Translations under genes and position numbers: made by a program
The notes under the pieces: model-generated
What the model was told of the DNA's origin: nothing
Database searches by the model: none
Seen by the model: the letters and a program-made list of their open reading frames with translations, nothing else
Shown: positions 9,656 through 19,473 of the stretch, one piece after another
Layout of the letters: every line of letters begins with the position of its first letter
Numbering within the stretch: the first letter of the stretch is position 1
Assembly (NCBI GenBank): GCA_902530635.1
Contig: CACABC010000004.1
Span: 34,648-98,647, forward strand
Direction of reading: 5' to 3'
DNA: 64,000 nucleotides
Source of the DNA: an uncultured Pelagibacteraceae bacterium
GTDB taxonomy: Bacteria; Pseudomonadota; Alphaproteobacteria; Pelagibacterales; Pelagibacteraceae

Positions 9656-10299
9656 AAAAATTTAATTTGTACGGATCTTTCAAGATTAGAATAATGCAAA
9701 TTTGAAAACATAATTAATTTTTTTTCCTTTTCCTCATTGACTATTTTATCCTTTATAGATTTTATATCGTCTTGCTTATTTACATTTTTTGAACTTGCTA
9801 TAAATGCATTCATTTTATTCTCAATTTCAATTGTATTTAGAGAAATTTTATTTTTATACATTTGAAAAATCATATAATTCCATTTTAAGTCAACCTTAAA
9901 TCTATTAATTAAACCGTCGTAGCTTAAATTATGACTTGCAAGAAGATTCTTTAAACCTGTTTTATCAAGACCCAATTTTTTACTAGCACTATTTAACATA
10001 ACGTCGAGCTGTCTATTATTATATTTCTCTATATTTTTTTTTTTTATTTCACCTTTTTTAATATTTCTTTTAATTAATGATTTTATTGCCAGGCTTTTAA
10101 TTTGTTCTTTATTGCTTTGATTTATTTCGGTATTCGATAGTATTGCAATTAATTTTATTTCATTAAGTAAATCCAACTTTGTAATTGGAATATTTCCCAC
10201 TGTTATTATTATAGAATTATCTGTTTGTGTAAAACTTTTTCCTGTAAAAGATAAAAAAAAAATTATTACAAGAAAAAATATTTTAAAATTACTCTTCAT
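9652..10299 (-). CDS. SurA N-domain periplasmic chaperone-like protein, no parvulin domain
   Basis: 215 residues with an N-terminal signal peptide (about 1-24, hydrophobic, ending near KSFTQT). The mature part starts IIITVGNIPITKLDLLNEIKL, the SurA/SurA_N start, followed by helical, lysine-rich sequence. Canonical SurA has one or two parvulin PPIase domains after this region; here the protein ends without any. It overlaps lptD and pdxA by 4 bases on each side, in the place SurA occupies in other proteobacteria. It probably guides outer-membrane proteins such as LptD as a pure chaperone. The function is inferred from context and the N-domain. Confidence 0.75.
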   Translation of the reverse strand: MKSNFKIFFLVIIFFLSFTGKSFTQTDNSIIITVGNIPITKLDLLNEIKLIAILSNTEINQSNKEQIKSLAIKSLIKRNIKKGEIKKKNIEKYNNRQLDVMLNSASKKLGLDKTGLKNLLASHNLSYDGLINRFKVDLKWNYMIFQMYKNKISLNTIEIENKMNAFIASSKNVNKQDDIKSIKDKIVNEEKEKKLIMFSNLHYSNLERSVQIKFL

Positions 10300-12653
10300 C
10301 TGTCAATTAACGGGGACTTTGCTTCACCAAATGGGAATAATGTAATCCTAAAAATTAGTGAATCTGAAGCCTCAACATCTTTATCCGAATAAAATTCTCT
10401 TCTAAACAATAATCCAGCTTTTAAACAATCATTTACGTAGTCGTAGGCTAGGTCATAAAACTCAGTGGAATCTGTCTCTAAATTTTTCTTAATATCGAAA
10501 GTTAGCTCACCGGAATTATTAAAGTCAATCTTAACTCCTGATTTTATATAGTTGCTCGTGCCCACATGATTACTTTCTTCTAAATAATTAAGATTAAAAC
10601 TTGTATTACCTAATATTAAATTTGCTTCTAAATCATTATAATTAATATCATTAAAATTGTGATCTACTGAAAAGTTATTGCTCAAGGTAAAATTATCACT
10701 TAGTTTTAAATATGCTTCACCAACCAGATCTGATGCTTTTTGGTCAAGAGAGCTTCTTGATGGTAACGAACTATTTTCCTGGAAGTTGTAAACTTGACCT
10801 ATTGATAAAGAATAATTTTTTTCTCCTGTTTTATTATCCTCAAGATTACTATTTGAAATTTCTAATCCCATGACTGCACTTGTGCCTTCTTCAATTACAT
10901 CAGGTTGTGAATTTTTATTTAGCATGAACAAATTCGAATAACTGAGTTTCAAATTGTCATTTTGTAAATTTCTCATATGACCAGGTGCGTGCCTTAGAGA
11001 AAACTGTGGAGTTAAAAAATTTATAGTCCCCATTTTATCGTTTTGCTTCGAAAGAGGTAGTTTTGCATCATATGATAATGCAGCGGAAACTTCACTATTA
11101 AGACCATCTGTTTTGAATTTTTCAGCATTATCAGCCTCATAATTAACTACTTTAAACAAACCCTTAAACTTATTTTGAACACCTCTTAAACTAGTAAATG
11201 GATTTGATTGCCAATTTATATCATTTACCCAAAACTTAGTTGTTTGATTTACTTTGTAATTTTTAACAAATGCATTACTACGTATATCAAAAACACCAGT
11301 TTTATCTCCTGTAAACAAATTTCTTTCAAATAGTATGTTTGGTAGAGAATATTCAAATCGAGTTTTATCAGAGTCCTCACTTGTTAAATTCTCAAACATA
11401 GCAGCACTAACACTCAAATAATTCTTATCATCTTGAAACTCATAGTTAAGATCTTTTTTGATTATATTATTATCTTTCTCTACTAATTCAGTATCAATAT
11501 CATGTACTTTAAAATAAGTATCATTAGATACATGTTGTAGATTAACTTCTAAGTTACTCGAATATTCTTCTTTTGACCAATCATAAGTAAATCTTGAAAA
11601 AAAGTGAGATCTAGATCCGTCACTTTTTTTAATTTTATCAGTTTTTTTGTAGCCTTTAGTATAACTTGAGTCTACGACGAGATATGAATTGTCAAAAGCA
11701 TGACGATACTCATGCAATACTAATAAATTTTCTTTAGTATATATTTTCGGAGTTAAAGTCATATCTCGATTTTCAGCTAAAGCCCAAAAATAAGGAACTG
11801 ATGCACTAAAACCTACTGATGAATTATCGACTAAAGTAGGAAATAGAAAACCAGACCGTCTTTTTACAGTTGGTCCAGGATGAAAAAATTTTGGAAAATA
11901 AAAAATAGGAAAATCATAAATCTTTAAGATAGCCTTGTCATAGTAAACCGTTTTCTTTGCCTGACTATGTTTGATTTTTTCAGCCTGTATTGACCATGGA
12001 GGACATTTTTTTCCCTCTCTATTTTGGCAAGTGGTAAAAATTCCTTTATTAAATGTAGCTCCTTCATCGTTAATAAAACCAGAGTTTGCAAAAAATCTTG
12101 GTTCATTTTTTTCATTAGTCTTAAATGTTGGGTCATTAAAAAATGATTTTACATCACTACCTACGATTTTTCTTTTCTTCTCATCTATATAAATTTCTGA
12201 AAATAAGTATTCATTACCCCTTTTATCTACTACTTTCACATCTCCTTGAGAAAAGAACATTTTTTTTTCAGTTAGATAATTAAACATATCTGTATAAATT
12301 TTATTCCCATTAATATCAGTAATTTCACTTTTCTTATTTGAATAGATTACTTGTTTTATATTATCATAAAATATATCTTCTCCCTGAATTCTATACTTTT
12401 CAGAGGTCACAATATCGGTTTCCCCGAAAGATCTTACCACCCCATTTATTTTATCATATTCTGCTTTTTCAGTAAAAATAATATTTTTTTTATCATCTGT
12501 TATTTGTACATTTCCATTGGCGTATACAATTTTACTTTCTTTATTTAGCTGAACTTCATATGCACTCACGTCTAGTTCATCTGCAAATCCATTAATATTT
12601 GGAATGAATAAAAAAGATAATATGATTATAAATTTTTTAATATTATTTTTCAT
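10296..12653 (-). CDS. lptD: LPS-assembly protein LptD
   Basis: 785 residues with a signal peptide (about 1-24). The N-terminal OstA/LptA-like beta-jellyroll has the YANGNVQITDD and GNKIYTDMF strands (about 40-165), followed by a large beta-barrel domain to the C-terminus. Two cysteines near 208-216 (TTCQNREGKKCPPW) match the conserved LptD cysteines, and another lies in the C-terminal NDCLKAGLLFRREFY segment, consistent with disulfide-controlled LptD maturation. LptD with LptE inserts LPS into the outer leaflet. Its presence implies that the organism makes LPS. Overlaps lptG by 11 bases. Confidence 0.95.
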   Translation of the reverse strand: MKNNIKKFIIILSFLFIPNINGFADELDVSAYEVQLNKESKIVYANGNVQITDDKKNIIFTEKAEYDKINGVVRSFGETDIVTSEKYRIQGEDIFYDNIKQVIYSNKKSEITDINGNKIYTDMFNYLTEKKMFFSQGDVKVVDKRGNEYLFSEIYIDEKKRKIVGSDVKSFFNDPTFKTNEKNEPRFFANSGFINDEGATFNKGIFTTCQNREGKKCPPWSIQAEKIKHSQAKKTVYYDKAILKIYDFPIFYFPKFFHPGPTVKRRSGFLFPTLVDNSSVGFSASVPYFWALAENRDMTLTPKIYTKENLLVLHEYRHAFDNSYLVVDSSYTKGYKKTDKIKKSDGSRSHFFSRFTYDWSKEEYSSNLEVNLQHVSNDTYFKVHDIDTELVEKDNNIIKKDLNYEFQDDKNYLSVSAAMFENLTSEDSDKTRFEYSLPNILFERNLFTGDKTGVFDIRSNAFVKNYKVNQTTKFWVNDINWQSNPFTSLRGVQNKFKGLFKVVNYEADNAEKFKTDGLNSEVSAALSYDAKLPLSKQNDKMGTINFLTPQFSLRHAPGHMRNLQNDNLKLSYSNLFMLNKNSQPDVIEEGTSAVMGLEISNSNLEDNKTGEKNYSLSIGQVYNFQENSSLPSRSSLDQKASDLVGEAYLKLSDNFTLSNNFSVDHNFNDINYNDLEANLILGNTSFNLNYLEESNHVGTSNYIKSGVKIDFNNSGELTFDIKKNLETDSTEFYDLAYDYVNDCLKAGLLFRREFYSDKDVEASDSLIFRITLFPFGEAKSPLIDR

Positions 12654-13731
12654 TAATTTGAATAATTCCTACTGAACAAAATAAAGTCAAAACAATTATT
12701 GGTGACCACACGGAAACTACCATCGGAATTCTTTCAGTGGCACCGAGAGCCATAGAAAAGTTTTTTAAATAAAAGATAATTACGCAAGTGATTATTGAAA
12801 GCAATATATAATAGATATTTTGTCTTGTATCATTGGAGCTAAGAGAAAATATTGATGCCAAACAAACCATCAAAATTAAAAAAAACGGCAATGATAGATA
12901 GTAGTGTTTCTTTTCTTCTAAAAGTTTAGCATTATAGCCTCTTTTTACCAGCTCATCTATCTCAGTCATAATTTTATAAAATGACAAAGTATCTAAGTTG
13001 GAATAAATGGAATTTAATTTTTCTTTATTAAAAGTTGATTTAAAAGTTAATTCTTCAAACATTTCATTTGATCCATTTTCACCAAAAGATGTTTTAAAAC
13101 CATCTTTGACGATCCATTTTGTATTCAATATATCTGCACTTTTTGCTTCAATTCTCTCAATTAAAACATTATTTTCATCAAGTTTATAGATACTGACATC
13201 CAACAATAGGTCACCCTCAATTTTTTCTGATTTAATAAAATTTATTTTACTTCCAATTTTTTCTTTCACCCATACACCATTATTAGTAATTGATGCTAAA
13301 TGGGACTTATCAAGATCATACCCGCCTTTTACATCTTCGTAGTATTTCACCATCAGTGAAGTAAAAGGGCTTAATGCTAAGAGAATTATAATACCTAAAA
13401 AAAATGCTGTAGTACTAAATAGGTAAACAAATTTTCCACTATTAAAACCAAAAGTTTTTAAAGATAAAATTTCATTTTTTTGTTTTAGTTTTATCAAGAC
13501 CCACATTGATGAAAGAAATATAATAAAAGGAAAAATATTTATTAAAATACTTGGTACAATCATAAAAGAAAGTGCTAAAGGAAGTATTATTCCGACATCA
13601 TAATCTGAAAAATAAGTGATTTCTTCACGCAGGTTCATTATTAAACCTCCTGCTAAAAAAATTAAAAATACGTTCATTGTACTCAACATAAATTCTTTTA
13701 TTAAATAAGTATTAATTACTGAATTTCTCAT
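12643..13731 (-). CDS. lptG: LPS export ABC transporter permease LptG
   Basis: 362 residues with six predicted membrane helices, three at the N-terminus (about 1-125) and three at the C-terminus (about 270-360), flanking a periplasmic domain. This is the LptF/LptG (YjgP/YjgQ) layout. It forms the inner-membrane pump with LptF and the LptB ATPase, which extracts LPS; lptB is not in the window. As the second permease gene in the order lptF-lptG-lptD it is assigned LptG. The lptF stop overlaps its start by 4 bases. Confidence 0.93.
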   Translation of the reverse strand: MRNSVINTYLIKEFMLSTMNVFLIFLAGGLIMNLREEITYFSDYDVGIILPLALSFMIVPSILINIFPFIIFLSSMWVLIKLKQKNEILSLKTFGFNSGKFVYLFSTTAFFLGIIILLALSPFTSLMVKYYEDVKGGYDLDKSHLASITNNGVWVKEKIGSKINFIKSEKIEGDLLLDVSIYKLDENNVLIERIEAKSADILNTKWIVKDGFKTSFGENGSNEMFEELTFKSTFNKEKLNSIYSNLDTLSFYKIMTEIDELVKRGYNAKLLEEKKHYYLSLPFFLILMVCLASIFSLSSNDTRQNIYYILLSIITCVIIFYLKNFSMALGATERIPMVVSVWSPIIVLTLFCSVGIIQINEK

Positions 13732-14897
13732 CCTTTTTTCCTTAAATTTTCATACAAAAAATTTCTTATAATTTCAAAGTATATCAGTGGCAACATTATT
13801 AATGGAGACAAGTAATATATTAAAGTATTAGTAAAAGATTTTCCTGAGTACTTGACCAATATCTCTGCCAAAACCAATATTAAAAAAGCAAAAATAGGAT
13901 AAAAATATCTATAAAAAGTTTTAAATTTACTTTCCTCTCTTGGATTTAAAAGAAAACAAAGAATCAATGTTATTATGGGTATGTAAAGAGGCATACCAAA
14001 TCTTCTATTTATTTCAGATAATACATCGTTTTTTTTATGGTCCCTTGGACAGTTCAAAATGATTTTGTTATCTCTATCGAAAAAACACTTTATAAGAAGA
14101 TAGGATGAGGTTTCTTGTATCTTAGTTTGTGTTATAGATCTTGTTTGCACATTTTCTAATTTGAGAATTGTTTTTTCAAATTTTATAGTTTGAATCTTAT
14201 TTTTGTTGTTAGCACCCTCGGAAATTTTTTCGGATTGAATTATTCCGTTACGCAATATTAAAACTGGATTATTTGAATCTGCAACCCGACCTTTTTTTGC
14301 AATTATTGTAACATTGTCTGTACTACTAACATTTTCAATACTTTTAAGAACTGAACTTTCATCTCTAATAAAAATATTTTCCATATCACCATTTTCATTT
14401 TTTTTCTCGACGTAAATTGTTAAGCCAGGAACAGAGTCGTTAAATTGATTGGTTTTAACCATACTTGATATAAAATCAAAATTAGATGATTTAATTAAAG
14501 TTCTTGAATGATTTAATATATTTGGATTTATAATCGTTGCAAAAATTAGCTGAAATAAAGTTACAATTAAAGAAACTTTAACAAAAAAATTAACAAGATT
14601 TAATTTGTTTAAACCAGAGGTCCATAGAATTATTAATTCATTTTCATTCTCAAACTTAATTATTGATAGAACTAATGCTATCAAAAATGATAGAGGTATA
14701 AATTTGGTTAATATTTTGGGAACGTTGAGAAGGGAATAACCAAGGTAAATTGACAAGGCATGACCATCATCTACCACCAAATCGAGGAAGTTTACGGCCT
14801 GGACAGTCCAAACTATCGCAGTAAAAGTGAATAAAGTTATTAAAAAATACTTGCTTAATTCTAGAAAAAAGTGCTTATAAATTTTATTACTCAACAT
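13728..14897 (-). CDS. lptF: LPS export ABC transporter permease LptF
   Basis: 389 residues with LptF/LptG topology: helices at about 13-120, a periplasmic beta domain at 130-290, and C-terminal helices from about 300. Residues GMPLYIPIITLILCFLL mark the fourth helix. First gene of a six-gene envelope operon running to rsmA. A promoter-like pair sits 19-47 bases upstream of its start. Confidence 0.93.
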   Translation of the reverse strand: MLSNKIYKHFFLELSKYFLITLFTFTAIVWTVQAVNFLDLVVDDGHALSIYLGYSLLNVPKILTKFIPLSFLIALVLSIIKFENENELIILWTSGLNKLNLVNFFVKVSLIVTLFQLIFATIINPNILNHSRTLIKSSNFDFISSMVKTNQFNDSVPGLTIYVEKKNENGDMENIFIRDESSVLKSIENVSSTDNVTIIAKKGRVADSNNPVLILRNGIIQSEKISEGANNKNKIQTIKFEKTILKLENVQTRSITQTKIQETSSYLLIKCFFDRDNKIILNCPRDHKKNDVLSEINRRFGMPLYIPIITLILCFLLNPREESKFKTFYRYFYPIFAFLILVLAEILVKYSGKSFTNTLIYYLSPLIMLPLIYFEIIRNFLYENLRKKG

Positions 14898-14915
14898 TGT
14901 TATTGTTTTTGTATA

Positions 14916-14944
14916 TAATTAAAGCAACTAATAAGAAAATTCAA
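14916..14944 (-). promoter_or_regulatory. Predicted promoter for the lptF operon
   Basis: Minus-strand -35 TTGAAT (14939-14944) and -10 TAATTA (14916-14921) with a 17-base spacer. The start point would be near 14909, 12 bases before the lptF ATG. The plus strand of the same short gap carries a TATAAT at 14914-14919 that could serve as the -10 of pepA, so both divergent genes may be driven from overlapping sites. Confidence 0.4.
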
Positions 14945-14958
14945 TCTAAGGTTTTAAT

Positions 14959-16404
14959 ATGATAAATTTTAACAGTAAATTTAACTCAAAAGCTTCAAAT
15001 ATAGGTTTTTTTATATCAAATGATCTAAAATTTAAGCCAAGTACGTCTATACCTCAGTCTACTATATCTAAGATAAATTCTTTTCTAAAAAAGAAATCAA
15101 AAGATAATAAAAAACAAATTTTTTCTTTTGACTTATCTGAAAGTCAAAAGTGCTTTTTAATTTTAATCAAAAAAAATCTAAATATTTATGAGATAAATAA
15201 TCTTGGCGCTAATTTAAAAAATTATATAAAAACTGATAAAACTATTAAAAATATTTGTATACATGGAAATTCATTTTCTGAAGAAATTATTTCTGAGTTT
15301 GCATATGGATTTGAACTTAAAAGCTATACTTTTAATAAGTACAAGTCAAAAAAAGATGACTTTGTTCAATCAATCGATTTTAGTGTTAAAAATCCAACCT
15401 CCTTTAAACTAAAATATAAAAACTTCTCTTCAATAAAAGAAGGTGTTTTTTTAGCGAGAGACCTTGTTTCCGAGCCACCAAATGTTTTAAATCCAAAAAA
15501 GTATACTGAAGAAATTAAAAAATTAAAAAAACTTGGTTTAAAAATTGAAGTTTTAAATGAAAAACAAATGAAAAAACTTGGCATGCATTCTTTACTTGGA
15601 GTTGGTCAAGGAAGTGAGAATGAATCATTTATGGTTGTTATAAAATGGAATGGTGCAAAACAAAACTTTGGTAAACCCTTAGCCTTTGTTGGAAAGGGAG
15701 TCTGTTTTGATACTGGAGGAATATCTTTAAAGCCAGCAAGATTTATGGAAGAGATGAAATATGATATGGGTGGCTCCGCAGTTGTAGTTGGTTTAATGAA
15801 ATGTTTAGCAAAAAGAAAAGCAAAAGTTAATGCTATTGGTGTAGTAGGTTTAGTTGAAAATATGCCGGATGGTAATGCACAAAGACCAGGAGATATAGTT
15901 AAGTCTTATTCGGGTAAAACAATCGAAGTGTTAAATACAGATGCTGAAGGAAGATTAGTATTAGCAGATGCTTTAACTTATACAGAGAAAAAATTTAATC
16001 CAAAATTTATTATTGATCTAGCGACTTTAACCGGAGCTATTATTATGGCTCTAGGAGAAGAGTATGCAGGATTGTTTTCGAATAATGATAAGATATCGAA
16101 TGAACTATATGAAATTGGGAATCAAATTAATGAAAAAGTTTGGAGATTGCCACTTCATAAAAACTACGACAAACTAATGAACTCTGCTTACGCTGATGTA
16201 CAAAATATAAACTATGCAGGTGGTGCAGGCTCTATTACAGCTGCTCAATTTTTACAAAGATTTATTATCAAGAATACACCTTGGGCACATTTAGATATAG
16301 CTGGAATGGCTTTTTCCAAAAAAGCTGCCAGCTTAAATTCAGGTGGTGCAACAGGATTCGGTGTAAGATTGTTGAATGATTTAGTAATGAAAAATTACGA
16401 ATAA
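14959..16404 (+). CDS. pepA: Leucyl aminopeptidase (M17) PepA
   Basis: 481 residues. The N-terminal macro-like domain is divergent (about 1-150). The catalytic domain contains GKGVCFDTGGISLKP, the metal/active-site MKYDMGGSA and the family signature NTDAEGRL near 331-338, so the two-zinc active site is intact. It removes N-terminal residues from cytosolic peptides. It is followed by ndk after 5 bases. In many alphaproteobacteria holC lies between pepA and ndk; it is missing here. Confidence 0.96.
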   Translation: MINFNSKFNSKASNIGFFISNDLKFKPSTSIPQSTISKINSFLKKKSKDNKKQIFSFDLSESQKCFLILIKKNLNIYEINNLGANLKNYIKTDKTIKNICIHGNSFSEEIISEFAYGFELKSYTFNKYKSKKDDFVQSIDFSVKNPTSFKLKYKNFSSIKEGVFLARDLVSEPPNVLNPKKYTEEIKKLKKLGLKIEVLNEKQMKKLGMHSLLGVGQGSENESFMVVIKWNGAKQNFGKPLAFVGKGVCFDTGGISLKPARFMEEMKYDMGGSAVVVGLMKCLAKRKAKVNAIGVVGLVENMPDGNAQRPGDIVKSYSGKTIEVLNTDAEGRLVLADALTYTEKKFNPKFIIDLATLTGAIIMALGEEYAGLFSNNDKISNELYEIGNQINEKVWRLPLHKNYDKLMNSAYADVQNINYAGGAGSITAAQFLQRFIIKNTPWAHLDIAGMAFSKKAASLNSGGATGFGVRLLNDLVMKNYE

Positions 16405-16409
16405 AGTTT

Positions 16410-16808
16410 ATGAAACAACAAACTTTATCTATTATTAAGCCCGATGCAGTAGAAAGAAATTTAACTGATAATATCAAAGAAATATTAATAAAAAATAATT
16501 TAAAAATTTTAAAAGAAAAAAAAATACAAATAACTAAAGAAGAAGCGGCAGAGTTTTATAAGGTTCATCAGACAAAACCTTTTTATGACAGACTATGTGA
16601 GTATTTATCATCAGGAATAATAGTTGTGATGATATTAGAAGGAGAAAATAGTATTAAAGTATACAGGGAAACAATGGGTAGCACTGATCCTAAAAGCGCA
16701 CAAAAAGGAACAATTAGAGAAAAATACGGAATATCTATTGATAAAAATTCAGTCCATGGTTCAGACTCACCAGAGAACGCAACAAAAGAAATAAATTTTT
16801 TTTTTTAA
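16410..16808 (+). CDS. ndk: Nucleoside diphosphate kinase
   Basis: 132 residues. It passes the gamma phosphate of ATP to NDPs through a phosphohistidine. It starts QQTLSIIKPDAVERN, has GSTDPKSAQKGTIR and the active-site His in NSVHGSDSPENA (His near 115). It is about eight residues shorter than typical, the loss being at the C-terminus. Ends 3 bases from convergent purN. Confidence 0.97.
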   Translation: MKQQTLSIIKPDAVERNLTDNIKEILIKNNLKILKEKKIQITKEEAAEFYKVHQTKPFYDRLCEYLSSGIIVVMILEGENSIKVYRETMGSTDPKSAQKGTIREKYGISIDKNSVHGSDSPENATKEINFFF

Positions 16809-16811
16809 AAA

Positions 16812-17375
16812 TTAATTTTTCGAATATATTTTACGAATTGCAATAGAATAGGCTTTATATTCTTCTATTTGCACCTTTTTTTTTAATTTTTCAGGACTAT
16901 CATCTTTGTTAATTGAAACCCTTTTTTTAACAATTATTTTTCCACTATCTAATTTTTCCTCTACAAAGTGAACAGTGCATCCAGTATTTTTTTCACCATC
17001 ACTCAATACTCTATTGAAAGTATTTAGTCCTTTGTATTTAGGTAATAATGAAGGGTGTATATTAATTATATTACCTTTAAAATTTCTTATAAATTTCTTT
17101 GAAAGAACTTTCATAAAACCTGCTAAGCATAGTAAATTGATTTTTTTTTCAAGTAATAATTTAGTAGCGATTTTTTCAAATTTTGTTCTATTATAATTTA
17201 AAATAATATGAGGAATTGAAAATTTTTTGGCAAAATTAATCCCATCTGCGTGCTTCTGATTTGATATTACAAGTTTAATATTTACAGGAAAATTATATTC
17301 TCTAGAATTTTTTATAATTGATCTTAAATTTGTACCTGAACCAGATATAAAAACACAAGCTCTCTTTTTTACCAT
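16812..17375 (-). CDS. purN: Phosphoribosylglycinamide formyltransferase PurN
   Basis: 187 residues. It transfers formyl from 10-formyl-THF to GAR in purine synthesis. The phosphate-binding SGSGTNLRSI (10-19), the catalytic Asn and His in NIHPSLLPKYKG (near 105-116) and the Asp in EEKLDSGKII (near 140) are present. It overlaps the end of purM by 7 bases, the usual purMN pair. Confidence 0.96.
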   Translation of the reverse strand: MVKKRACVFISGSGTNLRSIIKNSREYNFPVNIKLVISNQKHADGINFAKKFSIPHIILNYNRTKFEKIATKLLLEKKINLLCLAGFMKVLSKKFIRNFKGNIINIHPSLLPKYKGLNTFNRVLSDGEKNTGCTVHFVEEKLDSGKIIVKKRVSINKDDSPEKLKKKVQIEEYKAYSIAIRKIYSKN

Positions 17376-18397
17376 TTAATATTTTTTAATAAATTTATTC
17401 TTTTTGAAGATTTAGAAATAAAACCAATTTTGTAAGGTTGAAATTTTTTGTTAAAGTATTTTTTTAATTTTGGTACCTTATTTTTATCCGTTATCAAACA
17501 AAAACCAACACCGCAATTAAAAGTTCTTAACATTTCTGTATCTGAAATATTTTTATTTTTTAACCACTTAAAAATTCTGTGAACTTTAATTTTTGAGAGA
17601 TCTATATTTACTGTTAAATTATTAGGTACTGATCTAGTTATATTCTCTATAAGGCCACCTCCAGTTATATGGGCCGATGAATTAATCAAACCCTTATTAA
17701 CTAGACTTAAAATTTCTTTTGTATAAATTTTTGTTGGTATTAACAATTCTTTTTTTAAAAACTTATCAATTTTAGTATTTTTTAATATTTTTCTAACTAA
17801 TGAGTAACCGTTTGAATGTAAACCACTTGACGGTACTGCAAGTACAATATTTTTATTTTTTACTTTATCTTTTGTTATAATTTTTTTCCGATCAACAACG
17901 CCAACGGTAAAGCCCGCCAAATCAAATTTATTTTTTGTATATGTGCCTGGCATTTCTGCTGTTTCGCCTCCTACCAACAAACAGTCTGCAATTTTACATC
18001 CATTAATTATTCCTCTAATAATTTTCTTCATCTTAGGAAGTTGTATTTTTTTTGTAGCTATATAATCTAAAAAAAATAATGGTTTAGCACCTTGTACAAT
18101 TAGATCATTTACACACATAGCGACAAGATCAATTCCAATAGTGTCAAATTTATTTAATCTATTTGCAATTTCAACTTTGGTTCCAACTCCATCAGTGCTA
18201 GCTACTAAAAGAGGATTTTTAATATTGATTTGCTTAATATCAAACACAGACGCGAAGCTACCTATATTACTTTTATTAAATTTGTTAATTTTTTTTTTAA
18301 AGGCCTGTTTAGAGTATTTTCCAATATATTTTGTAAATTTCTCAGCAGTATCAATATTTACACCACTTTTTTTGTAACTATTTTTTGTTTTTTTCAT
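17369..18397 (-). CDS. purM: Phosphoribosylformylglycinamidine cyclo-ligase PurM
   Basis: 342 residues. It closes the imidazole ring to make AIR. Diagnostic segments are YKKSGVNIDTAEKF at the N-terminus, STDGVGTKVEIA near 67-78, GGETAEMPG near 142 and HITGGGLIENI near 243-253. Transcribed with purN; divergent from the DUF2066 gene with only 25 bases between starts. Confidence 0.97.
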   Translation of the reverse strand: MKKTKNSYKKSGVNIDTAEKFTKYIGKYSKQAFKKKINKFNKSNIGSFASVFDIKQINIKNPLLVASTDGVGTKVEIANRLNKFDTIGIDLVAMCVNDLIVQGAKPLFFLDYIATKKIQLPKMKKIIRGIINGCKIADCLLVGGETAEMPGTYTKNKFDLAGFTVGVVDRKKIITKDKVKNKNIVLAVPSSGLHSNGYSLVRKILKNTKIDKFLKKELLIPTKIYTKEILSLVNKGLINSSAHITGGGLIENITRSVPNNLTVNIDLSKIKVHRIFKWLKNKNISDTEMLRTFNCGVGFCLITDKNKVPKLKKYFNKKFQPYKIGFISKSSKRINLLKNIKW

Positions 18398-18422
18398 TAA
18401 TAAGATGATAATTAGATAATTT

Positions 18423-19472
18423 ATGAAAAACTTTATTTTCTTATCTTTAATAATATTATTTTTAGGTAAAACACAAAATATTTATGCAAATCAGAATACT
18501 TTTATTGTTGATAATATAATTGTTAAAGGTCAGGTTCGTGACAATAATTATAGAGAAAAATATACAAATATTGCTTTTAGAAAGGGGTTTCAAAAATTAG
18601 TAAAAAATATATTGCAGATTAAAGATCAAAAAAAAGTATTAAGTACAGATTTATCCACTATCAAATCACTAGTGGAAACTTACAAAATAACTGAGGAGAG
18701 TATTTTTGAAAATGATTATGAGGCTAAAGTAAACATAACTTTTAAAAGAAATTTAGTTAGTAATTTTCTCTATAAAAGAGGCATACCATACTCTGAAGCG
18801 GAGAGATTGCAGACTATAATTTATCCGATATTGATATTAAATTCAGAGTTGCAGGTTTTTTCAAAGAACAAGTTTTTTGCGGAATGGAATGTAGAAGAGG
18901 ATTTTGATAATATAGATTTTGTTTTACCTGTGGAAAATTTAGACGATATTGCCTTCATCAAAAATAATTTGTCGGTTTTAGAAGAGACAAATCTAAGTCA
19001 ACTTGTTGATAATTATGAAATTAAAAATAGCGCTATTTTAATTCTTAGATATGATGAAAATATTTTAAATGTTTTTTTAAAGACAAATTTTAATAATTTA
19101 AGAAAATTAAAAAAAATTGAACTTAAAGTGAAAAATTTACAAGATAAAAAGGTAAGAGAAAGTGTTATTAATAGTTTAAAATATTCTATCCACGATATGT
19201 GGAAGAAACAAAATTTGATTGATATATCAATTCCATCATATTTAACGGTAAATGCACCAATCAAAGAAGCGAATTCTTTAGGTGAAATAATAAAAAAAAT
19301 TGAAAAAATTAGTTTAGTTACTGATTATTATATAGAAAAACTTGATAAAAATTCAGCAAAGATAAAAATAAAATATTTAGGAAAAATAAAAAATTTACAA
19401 AATAGTTTTATAGATAATGGTTTCACTTTTCAAATTATTGATAACGAATGGAAAATAACTTTAGCAGGATAA
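18423..19472 (+). CDS. DUF2066 domain-containing secreted protein
   Basis: 349 residues with a clear signal peptide (residues 1-22, ending IYAN). The mature part begins with a short beta segment (FIVDNIIVKGQVRD), then the FRKGFQKLVKNIL helix typical of DUF2066 proteins. Proteins of this family lie between purM and hda in many alpha- and gammaproteobacteria, as here. The biochemical role is unknown. The following hda gene begins one base after its stop, so the two are one transcript. Confidence 0.75.
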   Translation: MKNFIFLSLIILFLGKTQNIYANQNTFIVDNIIVKGQVRDNNYREKYTNIAFRKGFQKLVKNILQIKDQKKVLSTDLSTIKSLVETYKITEESIFENDYEAKVNITFKRNLVSNFLYKRGIPYSEAERLQTIIYPILILNSELQVFSKNKFFAEWNVEEDFDNIDFVLPVENLDDIAFIKNNLSVLEETNLSQLVDNYEIKNSAILILRYDENILNVFLKTNFNNLRKLKKIELKVKNLQDKKVRESVINSLKYSIHDMWKKQNLIDISIPSYLTVNAPIKEANSLGEIIKKIEKISLVTDYYIEKLDKNSAKIKIKYLGKIKNLQNSFIDNGFTFQIIDNEWKITLAG

Positions 19473-19473
19473 A

